Part shown: piece after piece, positions 1-5,897 of the stretch
Layout of the letters: every line of letters begins with the position of its first letter
Numbering within the stretch: the stretch's first letter is position 1
Assembly (NCBI GenBank): GCA_013151975.1
Contig: JAADHG010000192.1
Span: forward strand, 1-5,897
DNA: 5,897 bases
Reading direction: 5' to 3'
Source: Chlorobiota bacterium
GTDB taxonomy: Bacteria > Bacteroidota > Bacteroidia > Flavobacteriales > Flavobacteriaceae
Notes under the pieces: model-generated
The model's database searches: none
Seen by the model: only the letters and a program-made list of their open reading frames with translations
Told to the model about the DNA's origin: nothing
Program-made: the position numbers and the translations under genes

Positions 1-1202
1 TAAGCATTCATACCATGTTCATGTGTATCTAAACCTTCTAACTCTTCTTTCTCGGATACTCTGATACCAACTGTTTTCTTCATAATATAAATAATAACAA
101 AAGACGAGGCTATACAAATTGCAGCATACGATGCAACACCAATCAATTGACTAATAAACTGATTCATACCAGCTAACTTACCAAATATACCAACAGCTAA
201 TGTTCCCCAAATACCACATATTAAATGTACAGCAATAGCTCCAACAGGGTCATCTAATTTCAGCTTATCAATTAGTGATACAGCAAATACAATTATAGTT
301 CCTGCTATGGCACCAATTAAAATAGCATCTGTCGGATTCATTTGATCTGCTCCTGCAGTAATACCAACTAATCCTCCCAATATTCCATTTAAAAACATGG
401 TTAAATCAAGATTTTTGAATTTAAAAAATGAAACTAGTGCTGCTACCACACCACCTGATGCTGCTGCTAAACAAGTTGTTACTAAAACTAAAGAGGTTAA
501 TGCTGGGTCTGCCGAAAGTACAGAACCGCCATTAAAACCAAACCATCCTAACCACAGTATTAAAACGCCTGCGGTTGCCAACGGAATGTTATGTCCTGGA
601 ATAGCCTGTAATTTCCCATTTTTGAATTTTCCAATACGCGCTCCTAATAAACAAACTGCTACTAAAGCAGCCCATCCTCCAACAGAGTGCACCAAAGTAG
701 ATCCTGCAAAATCGTAAAAAGGAGTTTCTAAATTATCTAAGAATCCGCCGCCCCATTTCCATGAACCTGCAATTGGGTATATGATGCCAACATATATAGT
801 TGCAAAAATCATAAAAGGTCCAATTTTCATACGCTCGGCTACTGCTCCTGAAACGATTGTTGCTGCTGTTGCTGCAAACATGCCTTGAAATAAGAAATCT
901 GTCCAGTAGGTATAGCCTTCATTGTAAGCTAAATCAAGTGTGCCATTTACCAGAGGGGCGTCCAAACCAAAGCCTGCAAAACCAAGAAATCCGTTAAACT
1001 CTCCAGGATACATAAGATTGAAACCAACCAAGCAATACAACAGGAGGCCAATGGTGATTATAAATATATTTTTAAACAGAATGTTTAATGTGTTTTTTTG
1101 TCGTGTTAACCCAATTTCTAAAAAGGCAAAGCCTAAATGCATAAAGAAAACGAGTGCAGTACAGATCATCATCCATACATTATTTGTAGTTAATAGTTCC
1201 AT
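1..1202 (-). CDS. amt: Ammonium transporter, Amt/MEP/Rh family (C-terminus cut by window edge)
   Basis: Inner-membrane channel that takes up ammonium. The reading frame is open from the ATG at 1202 through codon 400 and runs off the left edge. The last visible residues, GLDTHEHGMNA, match the usual end of bacterial Amt proteins, so only a short tail should be missing. Visible family marks, counted from the ATG: EIGLTRQKN near residues 29-37; the stacked pore-gate phenylalanines F105 and F223; D164 in DFAGSTLVH; the twin pore histidines H172 and H326; and FNGGS with S227 at the outer site. These correspond to E. coli AmtB F107, F215, D160, H168, H318 and S219 by motif alignment. The protein is hydrophobic throughout, fitting the 11-helix fold, and the N-terminus goes straight into the first helix without an obvious cleavable signal. 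It follows the P-II gene by 22 bp, the classic glnK-amt pairing. No frameshift was seen. Function is confident; the exact C-terminus is outside the window. Confidence 0.95.
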   Translation of the reverse strand, partial: MELLTTNNVWMMICTALVFFMHLGFAFLEIGLTRQKNTLNILFKNIFIITIGLLLYCLVGFNLMYPGEFNGFLGFAGFGLDAPLVNGTLDLAYNEGYTYWTDFLFQGMFAATAATIVSGAVAERMKIGPFMIFATIYVGIIYPIAGSWKWGGGFLDNLETPFYDFAGSTLVHSVGGWAALVAVCLLGARIGKFKNGKLQAIPGHNIPLATAGVLILWLGWFGFNGGSVLSADPALTSLVLVTTCLAAASGGVVAALVSFFKFKNLDLTMFLNGILGGLVGITAGADQMNPTDAILIGAIAGTIIVFAVSLIDKLKLDDPVGAIAVHLICGIWGTLAVGIFGKLAGMNQFISQLIGVASYAAICIASSFVIIYIMKKTVGIRVSEKEELEGLDTHEHGMNA

Positions 1203-1224
1203 AATTAAAATTTTGATTGATTTT

Positions 1225-1563
1225 TTACTTTAAAGTGTTGCCGCCCTTTTCTCCTGTTCGTATTCTGTAGCATTCATTAATGTCGGATACAAATATTTTT
1301 CCGTCACCGACTTCGCCAGTAGACGCTGACTCTAGAATTGCTTGTATCGTAGCGCTTTCAAAGTCATCATTCACTACAATGGAGAGATATCTTCGCTGTA
1401 TATCGCTTGTGCTATACGCAACACCTCTATATACATGTCCTTCTTTTTCGTTTCCCAAGCCAGTGACGTCCCAGTAAGAGAAAAAGTTTATTCCAACATT
1501 GTGCAAAGCTTCTTTGACTACACGAAATTTTGATTTTCTAATAATTGCTTCGATTTTTTTCAT
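1225..1563 (-). CDS. glnK: P-II family nitrogen regulatory protein (GlnK/GlnB type)
   Basis: Small trimeric signal protein that senses ATP/ADP and 2-oxoglutarate and, beside amt, normally binds the channel from the cytoplasm and closes it. The 112 residues match the usual P-II length. MKKIEAIIRKSKF starts the first strand and VKEAL the first helix. The T-loop spans roughly residues 37-55 and holds YRGVAY at 45-50; Y50 sits at the place of uridylylated Tyr51 and R46 at the place of GlnK Arg47, which inserts into the AmtB pore. The nucleotide motif TGEVGDGKIFV is at 82-92 and RIRTGE at 100-105. Differences from the enterobacterial type: the stretch after G37 is NEKEGH instead of RQKGH, so the 2-oxoglutarate-contacting Gln39 is Glu, and the Lys58 place holds Arg57. 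It starts 10 bp after the porin stop and ends 22 bp before amt, so it should be cotranscribed with both. The symbol glnK is chosen from linkage to amt; the sequence alone does not separate GlnK from GlnB. Confidence 0.95.
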   Translation of the reverse strand: MKKIEAIIRKSKFRVVKEALHNVGINFFSYWDVTGLGNEKEGHVYRGVAYSTSDIQRRYLSIVVNDDFESATIQAILESASTGEVGDGKIFVSDINECYRIRTGEKGGNTLK

Positions 1564-1573
1564 GATTTAAATT

Positions 1574-2557
1574 TTAGTTAAATGTGTATATTGCAGCTAG
1601 TACAAATGAGGCTAAACTGCTCGTAGGGTTAAGATTATTATTAATATAAACAGCATCAGAGTTACTATCTATTCGGAGTTCAGGTTTTATAATTAAGTCA
1701 TCTATGGCGTAGCTACCTGTTAATGTTACTGCAAATATGCTTGGATCTTCACCTGTATTATTACTTCTTGTTTCAAAATATTCACCACGAAGACCTATTG
1801 AAAAACTCTCTGAAGTTGATAACTGAGGGTATAACGCAACTCCAGAAAAACCTTCACCATCATTATCAGCATACGCTGCATTAAGTCCAAGGAAAAAGGA
1901 ATCTGAAATATTGAATCCTCCAGTATAATCTATCTCAAAACCTAAACCAGCATCGTCGTACAATATGTTCAAAAACTGATCTGAATATCCTAATTGAGCC
2001 CCTAAGGCATAACTACCATCTGGATTAAATTCTGTTATATCTGTTTGGTTCATTACTGCTAACATGAGACTGAAATCTTCAGATAATTGAAAATCAGCTT
2101 TTAATCCTATATGAGAAAATGGACCGTTAGAAAATAAATACGATGTACTATAATTAAAATTGCCTGCTGGAGCAATGACCTCATATCCCAAAAAAGTATT
2201 AAACTTTCCCAAGGTCAAGGTTACCGTCTTACTTACATTCCAATAAACATATATTTGATTTAGTTCTGTATTACTGGCCGCTTCACCTCTTGGGCCAAAT
2301 ACTAAATCGGCAACAAAACCTACTTTTTCACCCTCATAACTAGCGATAATATTTGCCATTCCAAGAGCAAACCCAGACAAGTCTGCAAACGATGTTCCTG
2401 GAGATATTTGATTGATATCATTTGGTGCTGTTAAATTTGCTCTGTAGTAAGCATCAACACTTCCACTAAGGTCAAATGTTTTCTTTTTTTCAGCTTCTTC
2501 TTGAGCAATTAAAGTTGAAATTGTAAATAACATTAGCATTGTAAATAATTGTTTCAT
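1574..2557 (-). CDS. Outer-membrane beta-barrel porin, probably BBP2 (OmpL-like) family
   Basis: Predicted outer-membrane pore of 327 residues. Residues 1-18 form a signal peptide (K2, hydrophobic stretch to about 17, likely cleavage at A18/Q19), followed by a charged linker EEAEKKK. The rest alternates polar and aromatic/hydrophobic residues in short beta strands, for example SGSVDAYYRANL at 31-42 and LNQIYVYWNV at 99-108, and ends in a strand finishing YTFN with the near-terminal aromatic expected for BAM-assembled barrels. The block GKFNTFLGYEVI (117-128) followed by FNYSTSYLFSNGPFSHIGLK (134-153) is what I recognise as the core of the BBP2 (Pfam PF07642) family in Bacteroidota. No TonB box or plug domain is seen, so passive diffusion is more likely than active import. 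It is the first gene of the operon with P-II and amt, which suggests a role in passing ammonium or another nitrogen solute; that substrate is inferred from position only. Barrel class is fairly sure, substrate unknown. Confidence 0.85.
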   Translation of the reverse strand: MKQLFTMLMLFTISTLIAQEEAEKKKTFDLSGSVDAYYRANLTAPNDINQISPGTSFADLSGFALGMANIIASYEGEKVGFVADLVFGPRGEAASNTELNQIYVYWNVSKTVTLTLGKFNTFLGYEVIAPAGNFNYSTSYLFSNGPFSHIGLKADFQLSEDFSLMLAVMNQTDITEFNPDGSYALGAQLGYSDQFLNILYDDAGLGFEIDYTGGFNISDSFFLGLNAAYADNDGEGFSGVALYPQLSTSESFSIGLRGEYFETRSNNTGEDPSIFAVTLTGSYAIDDLIIKPELRIDSNSDAVYINNNLNPTSSLASFVLAAIYTFN

Positions 2558-2586
2558 AACTGTTTGATTTTTGATTGATGAAGCGC

Positions 2587-2594
2587 CAAAACTA
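2587..2594 (-). promoter_or_regulatory. Probable -7 element of the porin-glnK-amt promoter
   Basis: On the minus strand these bases read TAGTTTTG, an exact match to the Bacteroidota sigma-A -7 consensus TAnnTTTG, and I found no other exact match on this strand in the intergenic region. The start of transcription would fall near 2580-2583, giving an A-rich leader of about 25 nt before the porin ATG at 2557, a usual length for this phylum. No TTG-type -33 element is found 17-23 nt upstream; that place is taken by the proximal dyad at 2611-2630. The match is seen directly; promoter function is inferred. Confidence 0.55.
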
Positions 2595-2610
2595 TATGAA
2601 AATATATTTA

Positions 2611-2630
2611 ACCCCTAATTTTTTAGGGGT
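2611..2630. promoter_or_regulatory. Proximal dyad, likely operator for the porin-glnK-amt operon
   Basis: Perfect inverted repeat ACCCCTAA-N4-TTAGGGGT, with 8-bp arms and a TTTT centre. It stands out because it brings two CCCC/GGGG blocks into very AT-rich DNA. Its centre (about 2620) lies near -40 relative to the inferred transcription start, so it overlaps the -33 region. This is the usual place of a class II activator site, and also suits a repressor. It resembles the site of a dimeric helix-turn-helix regulator; the protein is not identifiable from this window. A similar copy lies at 2663-2684. Confidence 0.6.
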
Positions 2631-2662
2631 ATCGATGTTATTTTTATGATATTATGATTTTA

Positions 2663-2684
2663 CACCCTATTTTTTTATAGGTAT
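2663..2684. promoter_or_regulatory. Distal, degenerate copy of the dyad
   Basis: Aligned without gaps to 2611-2632, 17 of 22 bases agree: CACCCTA, a T run, then an A and finally GGTAT. The inverted symmetry is weaker (CCTAT-N6-ATAGG, 5-bp arms). The offset between copies is 52 bp, close to five turns of B-DNA, so both would face the same side of the helix. Its centre would be near -92 relative to the inferred start. It is probably a weaker second site for the same regulator. Confidence 0.45.
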
Positions 2685-2691
2685 CTATTTT

Positions 2692-2703
2692 GAAAACGTT
2701 TTC
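2692..2703. promoter_or_regulatory. 12-bp perfect palindrome resembling a LacI-family operator
   Basis: GAAAACGTTTTC is its own reverse complement and has the central CG and flanking A/T tracts typical of LacI/GalR-family operators (compare the TGAAAnCGnTTTCA type). It lies about 8 bp beyond the distal dyad, roughly 135 bp from the porin start and 295 bp from the gltB start. The palindrome is seen directly; the family assignment is by resemblance only, and no regulator gene is in the window. Confidence 0.4.
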
Positions 2704-2997
2704 GACTTGCAATTTAATAATTAGTATTTGAAGTATTTTTAATAATTTTATTGTATTGCTAATATTTATTTAAATAAAATTAAGTTTTATTAAATTTAAT
2801 TCACACATAACTCTATTTTAACTAATTTTTATTAATTGCATATTTATCAAAAACAATCTATCAAAATTGTAGATTTTACATTTTAAAGCAACTATATTTT
2901 TAATCTCGGAATAATGATTTCCACTTTGCTATGTTTCGACTTCAACGCTATATATTAGCCTTAAAATCAGGTATTATTACTATTAAAATTGATGATT

Positions 2998-5897
2998 ATG
3001 TTGACGAAACAGGGCATGTATTTACCGGAATTTGAACACGATAATTGTGGCGCAGGATTTATTTGTAGCCTAAAAGGAAATAAGTCTAACGACATTATAC
3101 ATAAAGCACTTCAAATTTTAGAAAAATTAGAACACCGAGGTGCTGTAAGTGCCGATGGAAAAACGGGTGATGGCGCAGGTATATTAATTGATATTCCACA
3201 TAATTTTTTTGTTGCTAATTGTACGTTTAATTTACCTAAAGAGGGCGCATACGCAACAAGTAATGTGTTTTTACCAAAAAAAGAAAACCAACGCATCTAT
3301 TGTATCAATGTATTTGAAAAACATCTAAATGAACAAGGCTTAAAAGTTTTGGGTTGGCGAGATGTTCCTGTTAATGCATCCGTTTTAGGAGAAATTGCTG
3401 CAACAACCCAGCCTTATATCAAGCAAATATTTATTGGTAAATCTGAAAAGAAACAGGACGATTTTCAATTTAACCTAAAACTATTTATTTCCAGAAAAAA
3501 AACAGAACATGAAATTCAAAATTCAAAAATATCAGAAAGCGGGTTCTTCTATCTACCAAGTCTATCCACTAAAATCATTATTTATAAAGGATTACTAATT
3601 CCTGAAGATATAAAATTATTCTATAAAGACCTTAATGATCCTTTATTTATAACAAGACTCGCTTTAGTACATCAACGTTTTTCAACCAATACGTTTCCTA
3701 CTTGGGATTTAGCTCAACCCTTTAGATATATGTGTCATAACGGAGAAATAAACACCTTGAGAGGAAATGTTTCAAGAATGCTTTCGCGTGAAGAGTTAAT
3801 GCAAAGCGAATGGTTTGGGGAGGAAATTAAAACTATTCTACCAATTGTACTTCCTAAAAAATCGGATTCAGCCTCCATGGATATGGTGGTGGAACTCTTA
3901 TTAATGACAGGACGTTCATTACCTGAAGTTATGATGATGTTAATTCCTGAAGCTTGGGAGAAAAACTCTGAAATGTCCGATACTAAAAAAGCATTTTACG
4001 AATATAATTCTTGTCTAATGGAACCATGGGATGGACCAGCATCTGTGCCTTTTACAGACGGCAATTATATTGGTGCTGTTCTTGATAGAAATGGACTAAG
4101 GCCTTCGCGATATTCGGTAACTAAAGATGGTTATGTAATTATGTCTTCAGAAATTGGAGTTATTGAAATCGACCCTAAAAATGTAGAGTGTCATGGTCGA
4201 TTAGAACCTGGAAAAATGTTTTTAGTAAACATGAATGAAGGTAGAATTGTTAATGATGAAGAAGTTAAAGAAACCATTGCAGCCAAACACCCTTATAGAA
4301 CATGGTTAAATAACAACTTAGTCAAATTAAAGGATATACCTTATAACGATTGCCCACTATTTTTAAATGAAGCATCTCTGGACAAGCGAAAAGTAGTTTT
4401 TGGGTATACACAGGAAGATATAAATACCATTATTTTACCAATGGCTCAAGATGCCAAAGAACCTATCGGTTCCATGGGAAGCGATACACCAATAGCTGTT
4501 TTGTCTGAGCGTCCACAATTGTTGTATAACTATTTTAAGCAATTATTTGCTCAAGTCACTAATCCGCCTTTAGATGGTATTAGAGAAGAGCTCATTACAG
4601 ATATCAGCTTAACATTGGGAAGCGATTTTAACATTTTTGATATCAATGAAAAACATTGTCAGAAGCTAAAAATTCAAAACCCAGTAATCTCAAAACAAGA
4701 TTTAGATAAAATAAAAAGCTATAAAAATCCAAATTTCAAAATTGAATCCCTCCCAATATTATACAACATTGAGAAAGGGCACAATGGCTTAGAAGATGCG
4801 CTTGAAAATATTTTAGACTCTGCTTCAAAAATTATTGATGAAGGCACGAATATCATTATTCTTTCCGATAGAAATACAAGCAAAGACAAGGCTCCTATCC
4901 CAGCATTATTAGCATGTTCTTTTATAAATAGTGGACTGCAAAAAATAGGCAAGCGTTCGCAAGTAAGTATCATCATAGAATCTGCCGAACCTCGCGAAGT
5001 ACACCACTTTGCCCTGTTGTTTGGTTTTGGAGCAAGCGCAATAAATCCGTATATGATTAACGAAATTATTGAAGACCAAATTAATGATTTGGATGTAACA
5101 TCCATAACGCCATTGGAAGCTGTTCAAAATTATAACAAAGCTGTTGGAAAAGGTATTTTAAAAGTGATGAACAAAATTGGCATCTCGACACTAAATTCAT
5201 ATAGAGGCTCGCAATTATTTGAGTGTATTGGGATTAATACACTTGTAGTTGAAAAATACTTTCCAAACACTGCAACGCGAATTCAAGGCATTGGTTTACA
5301 CCAAATTGAAAAAGAAATCAATAAGCGATACACTAAAGCTTATAAAAATCAAGATATTGCCGCTAGCTTAGATTTAGAAATTGGAGGACAATACAGATGG
5401 CGAAGAAACGGTGAACATCATTTATTCAATCCGTTATCTGTAGCTAAACTTCAGGAATCGGTTAGAAACAATAAATCATCTACGTATAAAGAATACTCAA
5501 AAATCATTAACGACCAATCGGAACAATTAATGACCATTCGTGGTCTCTTTGAGTTTGCTAATTACGACCCAATCCCTCTTGAAGACGTTGAACCATGGAC
5601 AAACATTGTTAAACGTTTTAAAACGGGAGCAATGTCCTATGGCTCAATAAGCAAAGAAGCACATGAAAATTTGGCTATTGCCATGAACCGGATTGGAGGT
5701 AAAAGTAATTCGGGTGAAGGCGGCGAAAATGAAGAACGTTTTTATAAAAATGCAAATGGTGATTGGAAAAATAGTGCTATAAAGCAAGTTGCTTCAGGTC
5801 GCTTTGGAGTTACCTCAAACTACTTGACAAATGCTTCAGAAATTCAGATTAAAATGGCTCAAGGAGCCAAACCTGGTGAAGGAGGGCAATTACCTGG
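2998..5897 (+). CDS. gltB: Glutamate synthase, large (alpha) subunit, N-terminal two thirds (cut by window edge)
   Basis: Makes two glutamates from glutamine, 2-oxoglutarate and reducing power; normally works with a GltD subunit, which would lie outside the window. 967 codons of a protein usually near 1500 are present. The class II amidotransferase domain begins right after a short propeptide: EFEHDNCGAGF puts the expected N-terminal nucleophile at C17 once the leader is cleaved. Further marks are HRGA (46-49), TGDGAG (56-61), HQRFSTNTFPTW (225-236), HNGEINTLRGN (247-257) and DRNGLRPSR (363-371). The central domain carries MAQDAKEPIGSMGSD (482-496) and NPPLDGIREE (522-531). The FMN/synthase domain opens at MSYGSISKEAHE (879-890), continues with GGKSNSGEGGENEERF and QVASGRFGV, and is cut at KPGEGGQLPG. 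The 3Fe-4S cysteines and GXGXG domain lie beyond the edge. Start: ATG at 2998 gives MLTKQGMYLPEFEHDNCG, like related proteins; an in-frame ATG at 2992 would add two residues, and the frame is closed by TAA at 2962. No Shine-Dalgarno is seen. No frameshift noticed. Confidence 0.96.
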   Translation, partial: MLTKQGMYLPEFEHDNCGAGFICSLKGNKSNDIIHKALQILEKLEHRGAVSADGKTGDGAGILIDIPHNFFVANCTFNLPKEGAYATSNVFLPKKENQRIYCINVFEKHLNEQGLKVLGWRDVPVNASVLGEIAATTQPYIKQIFIGKSEKKQDDFQFNLKLFISRKKTEHEIQNSKISESGFFYLPSLSTKIIIYKGLLIPEDIKLFYKDLNDPLFITRLALVHQRFSTNTFPTWDLAQPFRYMCHNGEINTLRGNVSRMLSREELMQSEWFGEEIKTILPIVLPKKSDSASMDMVVELLLMTGRSLPEVMMMLIPEAWEKNSEMSDTKKAFYEYNSCLMEPWDGPASVPFTDGNYIGAVLDRNGLRPSRYSVTKDGYVIMSSEIGVIEIDPKNVECHGRLEPGKMFLVNMNEGRIVNDEEVKETIAAKHPYRTWLNNNLVKLKDIPYNDCPLFLNEASLDKRKVVFGYTQEDINTIILPMAQDAKEPIGSMGSDTPIAVLSERPQLLYNYFKQLFAQVTNPPLDGIREELITDISLTLGSDFNIFDINEKHCQKLKIQNPVISKQDLDKIKSYKNPNFKIESLPILYNIEKGHNGLEDALENILDSASKIIDEGTNIIILSDRNTSKDKAPIPALLACSFINSGLQKIGKRSQVSIIIESAEPREVHHFALLFGFGASAINPYMINEIIEDQINDLDVTSITPLEAVQNYNKAVGKGILKVMNKIGISTLNSYRGSQLFECIGINTLVVEKYFPNTATRIQGIGLHQIEKEINKRYTKAYKNQDIAASLDLEIGGQYRWRRNGEHHLFNPLSVAKLQESVRNNKSSTYKEYSKIINDQSEQLMTIRGLFEFANYDPIPLEDVEPWTNIVKRFKTGAMSYGSISKEAHENLAIAMNRIGGKSNSGEGGENEERFYKNANGDWKNSAIKQVASGRFGVTSNYLTNASEIQIKMAQGAKPGEGGQLP

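Larger units (their letters stand above)
2558..2997. other. Divergent regulatory region between the porin-glnK-amt operon and gltB
   Basis: A strongly AT-rich stretch of about 440 bp with no credible gene on either strand. The part next to the porin (2558-2703) is rich in structure: a -7 promoter element, two related dyads and a 12-bp palindrome, listed separately. The part next to gltB (2704-2997) is mostly A/T runs. Candidates for a gltB promoter there are weak: TATATTTT at 2893-2900 with TTG at 2867-2869 (23-nt spacer, one mismatch to TAnnTTTG) and TATGTTTC at 2930-2937 (one mismatch, no TTG at the right distance). I do not call either. No riboswitch, small RNA or attachment site was recognised. 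Confidence 0.8.

Noticed and set aside
397..717. Open frame of 106 codons on the plus strand
   Set aside because: It lies antisense within amt, whose frame has full family motifs; its product is low-complexity P/K/A/T-rich and resembles nothing.
940..1233. Open frame of 97 codons on the plus strand
   Set aside because: Antisense to the N-terminal part of amt and the amt-glnK junction; no family features and no promoter or leader.
1280..1533. Two short plus-strand open frames (1280-1477 and 1342-1533)
   Set aside because: Both lie opposite the P-II gene, which is certain; they overlap each other in different frames and look like shadows.
2611..2630. Reading the perfect dyad as a rho-independent terminator
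   Set aside because: No run of T follows the stem on either strand, and it lies upstream of both divergent genes, where no transcript needs to end.
2773..2791. Inverted repeat AATAAAA-N5-TTTTATT
   Set aside because: Made only of A and T in an A/T-rich background; symmetry of this length is expected by chance.
2853..2875. Overlapping short inverted repeats (ACAAT/ATTGT and AATCTA/TAGATT)
   Set aside because: Arms of 5-6 bp in AT-rich DNA, mutually exclusive, with no link to a promoter element.
2893..2937. Candidate gltB -7 elements TATATTTT (2893-2900) and TATGTTTC (2930-2937)
   Set aside because: Each has one mismatch to TAnnTTTG, and the -33 partner is at the outer spacing limit or absent; not strong enough to annotate.
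3111..3296. Minus-strand open frame of 61 codons
   Set aside because: Antisense to the amidotransferase domain of gltB; no recognisable features.
4719..5127. Two overlapping minus-strand open frames (4719-5105 and 4909-5127)
   Set aside because: Antisense to the central domain of gltB, in two different frames over the same stretch, with no coding marks.

Overview
The window looks like part of the chromosome of a low-GC member of the Bacteroidota, most likely a marine or environmental Flavobacteriaceae. The reasons are the AT-rich DNA, starts without Shine-Dalgarno sequences but with A-rich leaders, a TAnnTTTG-type -7 promoter element, a P-II protein with the T-loop style I associate with this phylum, and a BBP2-type outer-membrane porin. 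The assignment is an inference from sequence character, not from a database match.

Layout: positions 1-2557 hold a tightly packed minus-strand operon, read right to left: a porin-like outer-membrane beta-barrel protein (2557-1574), a P-II nitrogen regulator of the GlnK/GlnB family (1563-1225) and an Amt/MEP/Rh ammonium channel (from 1202 off the left edge, nearly complete). The gaps between genes are 10 and 22 bp. Positions 2558-2997 are a divergent, very AT-rich regulatory region. Positions 2998-5897 carry the first about 967 codons of the large subunit of glutamate synthase (gltB) on the plus strand, cut by the right edge inside the FMN domain.

How the parts fit: ammonium (or another small nitrogen solute) may cross the outer membrane through the porin and the inner membrane through Amt. 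P-II can plug Amt when nitrogen and energy are plentiful. Glutamate synthase then moves the assimilated nitrogen from glutamine onto 2-oxoglutarate. The window is therefore an ammonium uptake and assimilation locus.

I see no new gene system here. The most interesting DNA is in the divergent region: two similar dyad elements 52 bp apart (about five helical turns), the nearer one lying over the place where the -33 element of the porin operon promoter should be, plus a 12-bp perfect palindrome resembling LacI-family operators. This looks like the control site of a nitrogen-responsive or carbon-responsive transcription factor that I cannot name from the sequence.
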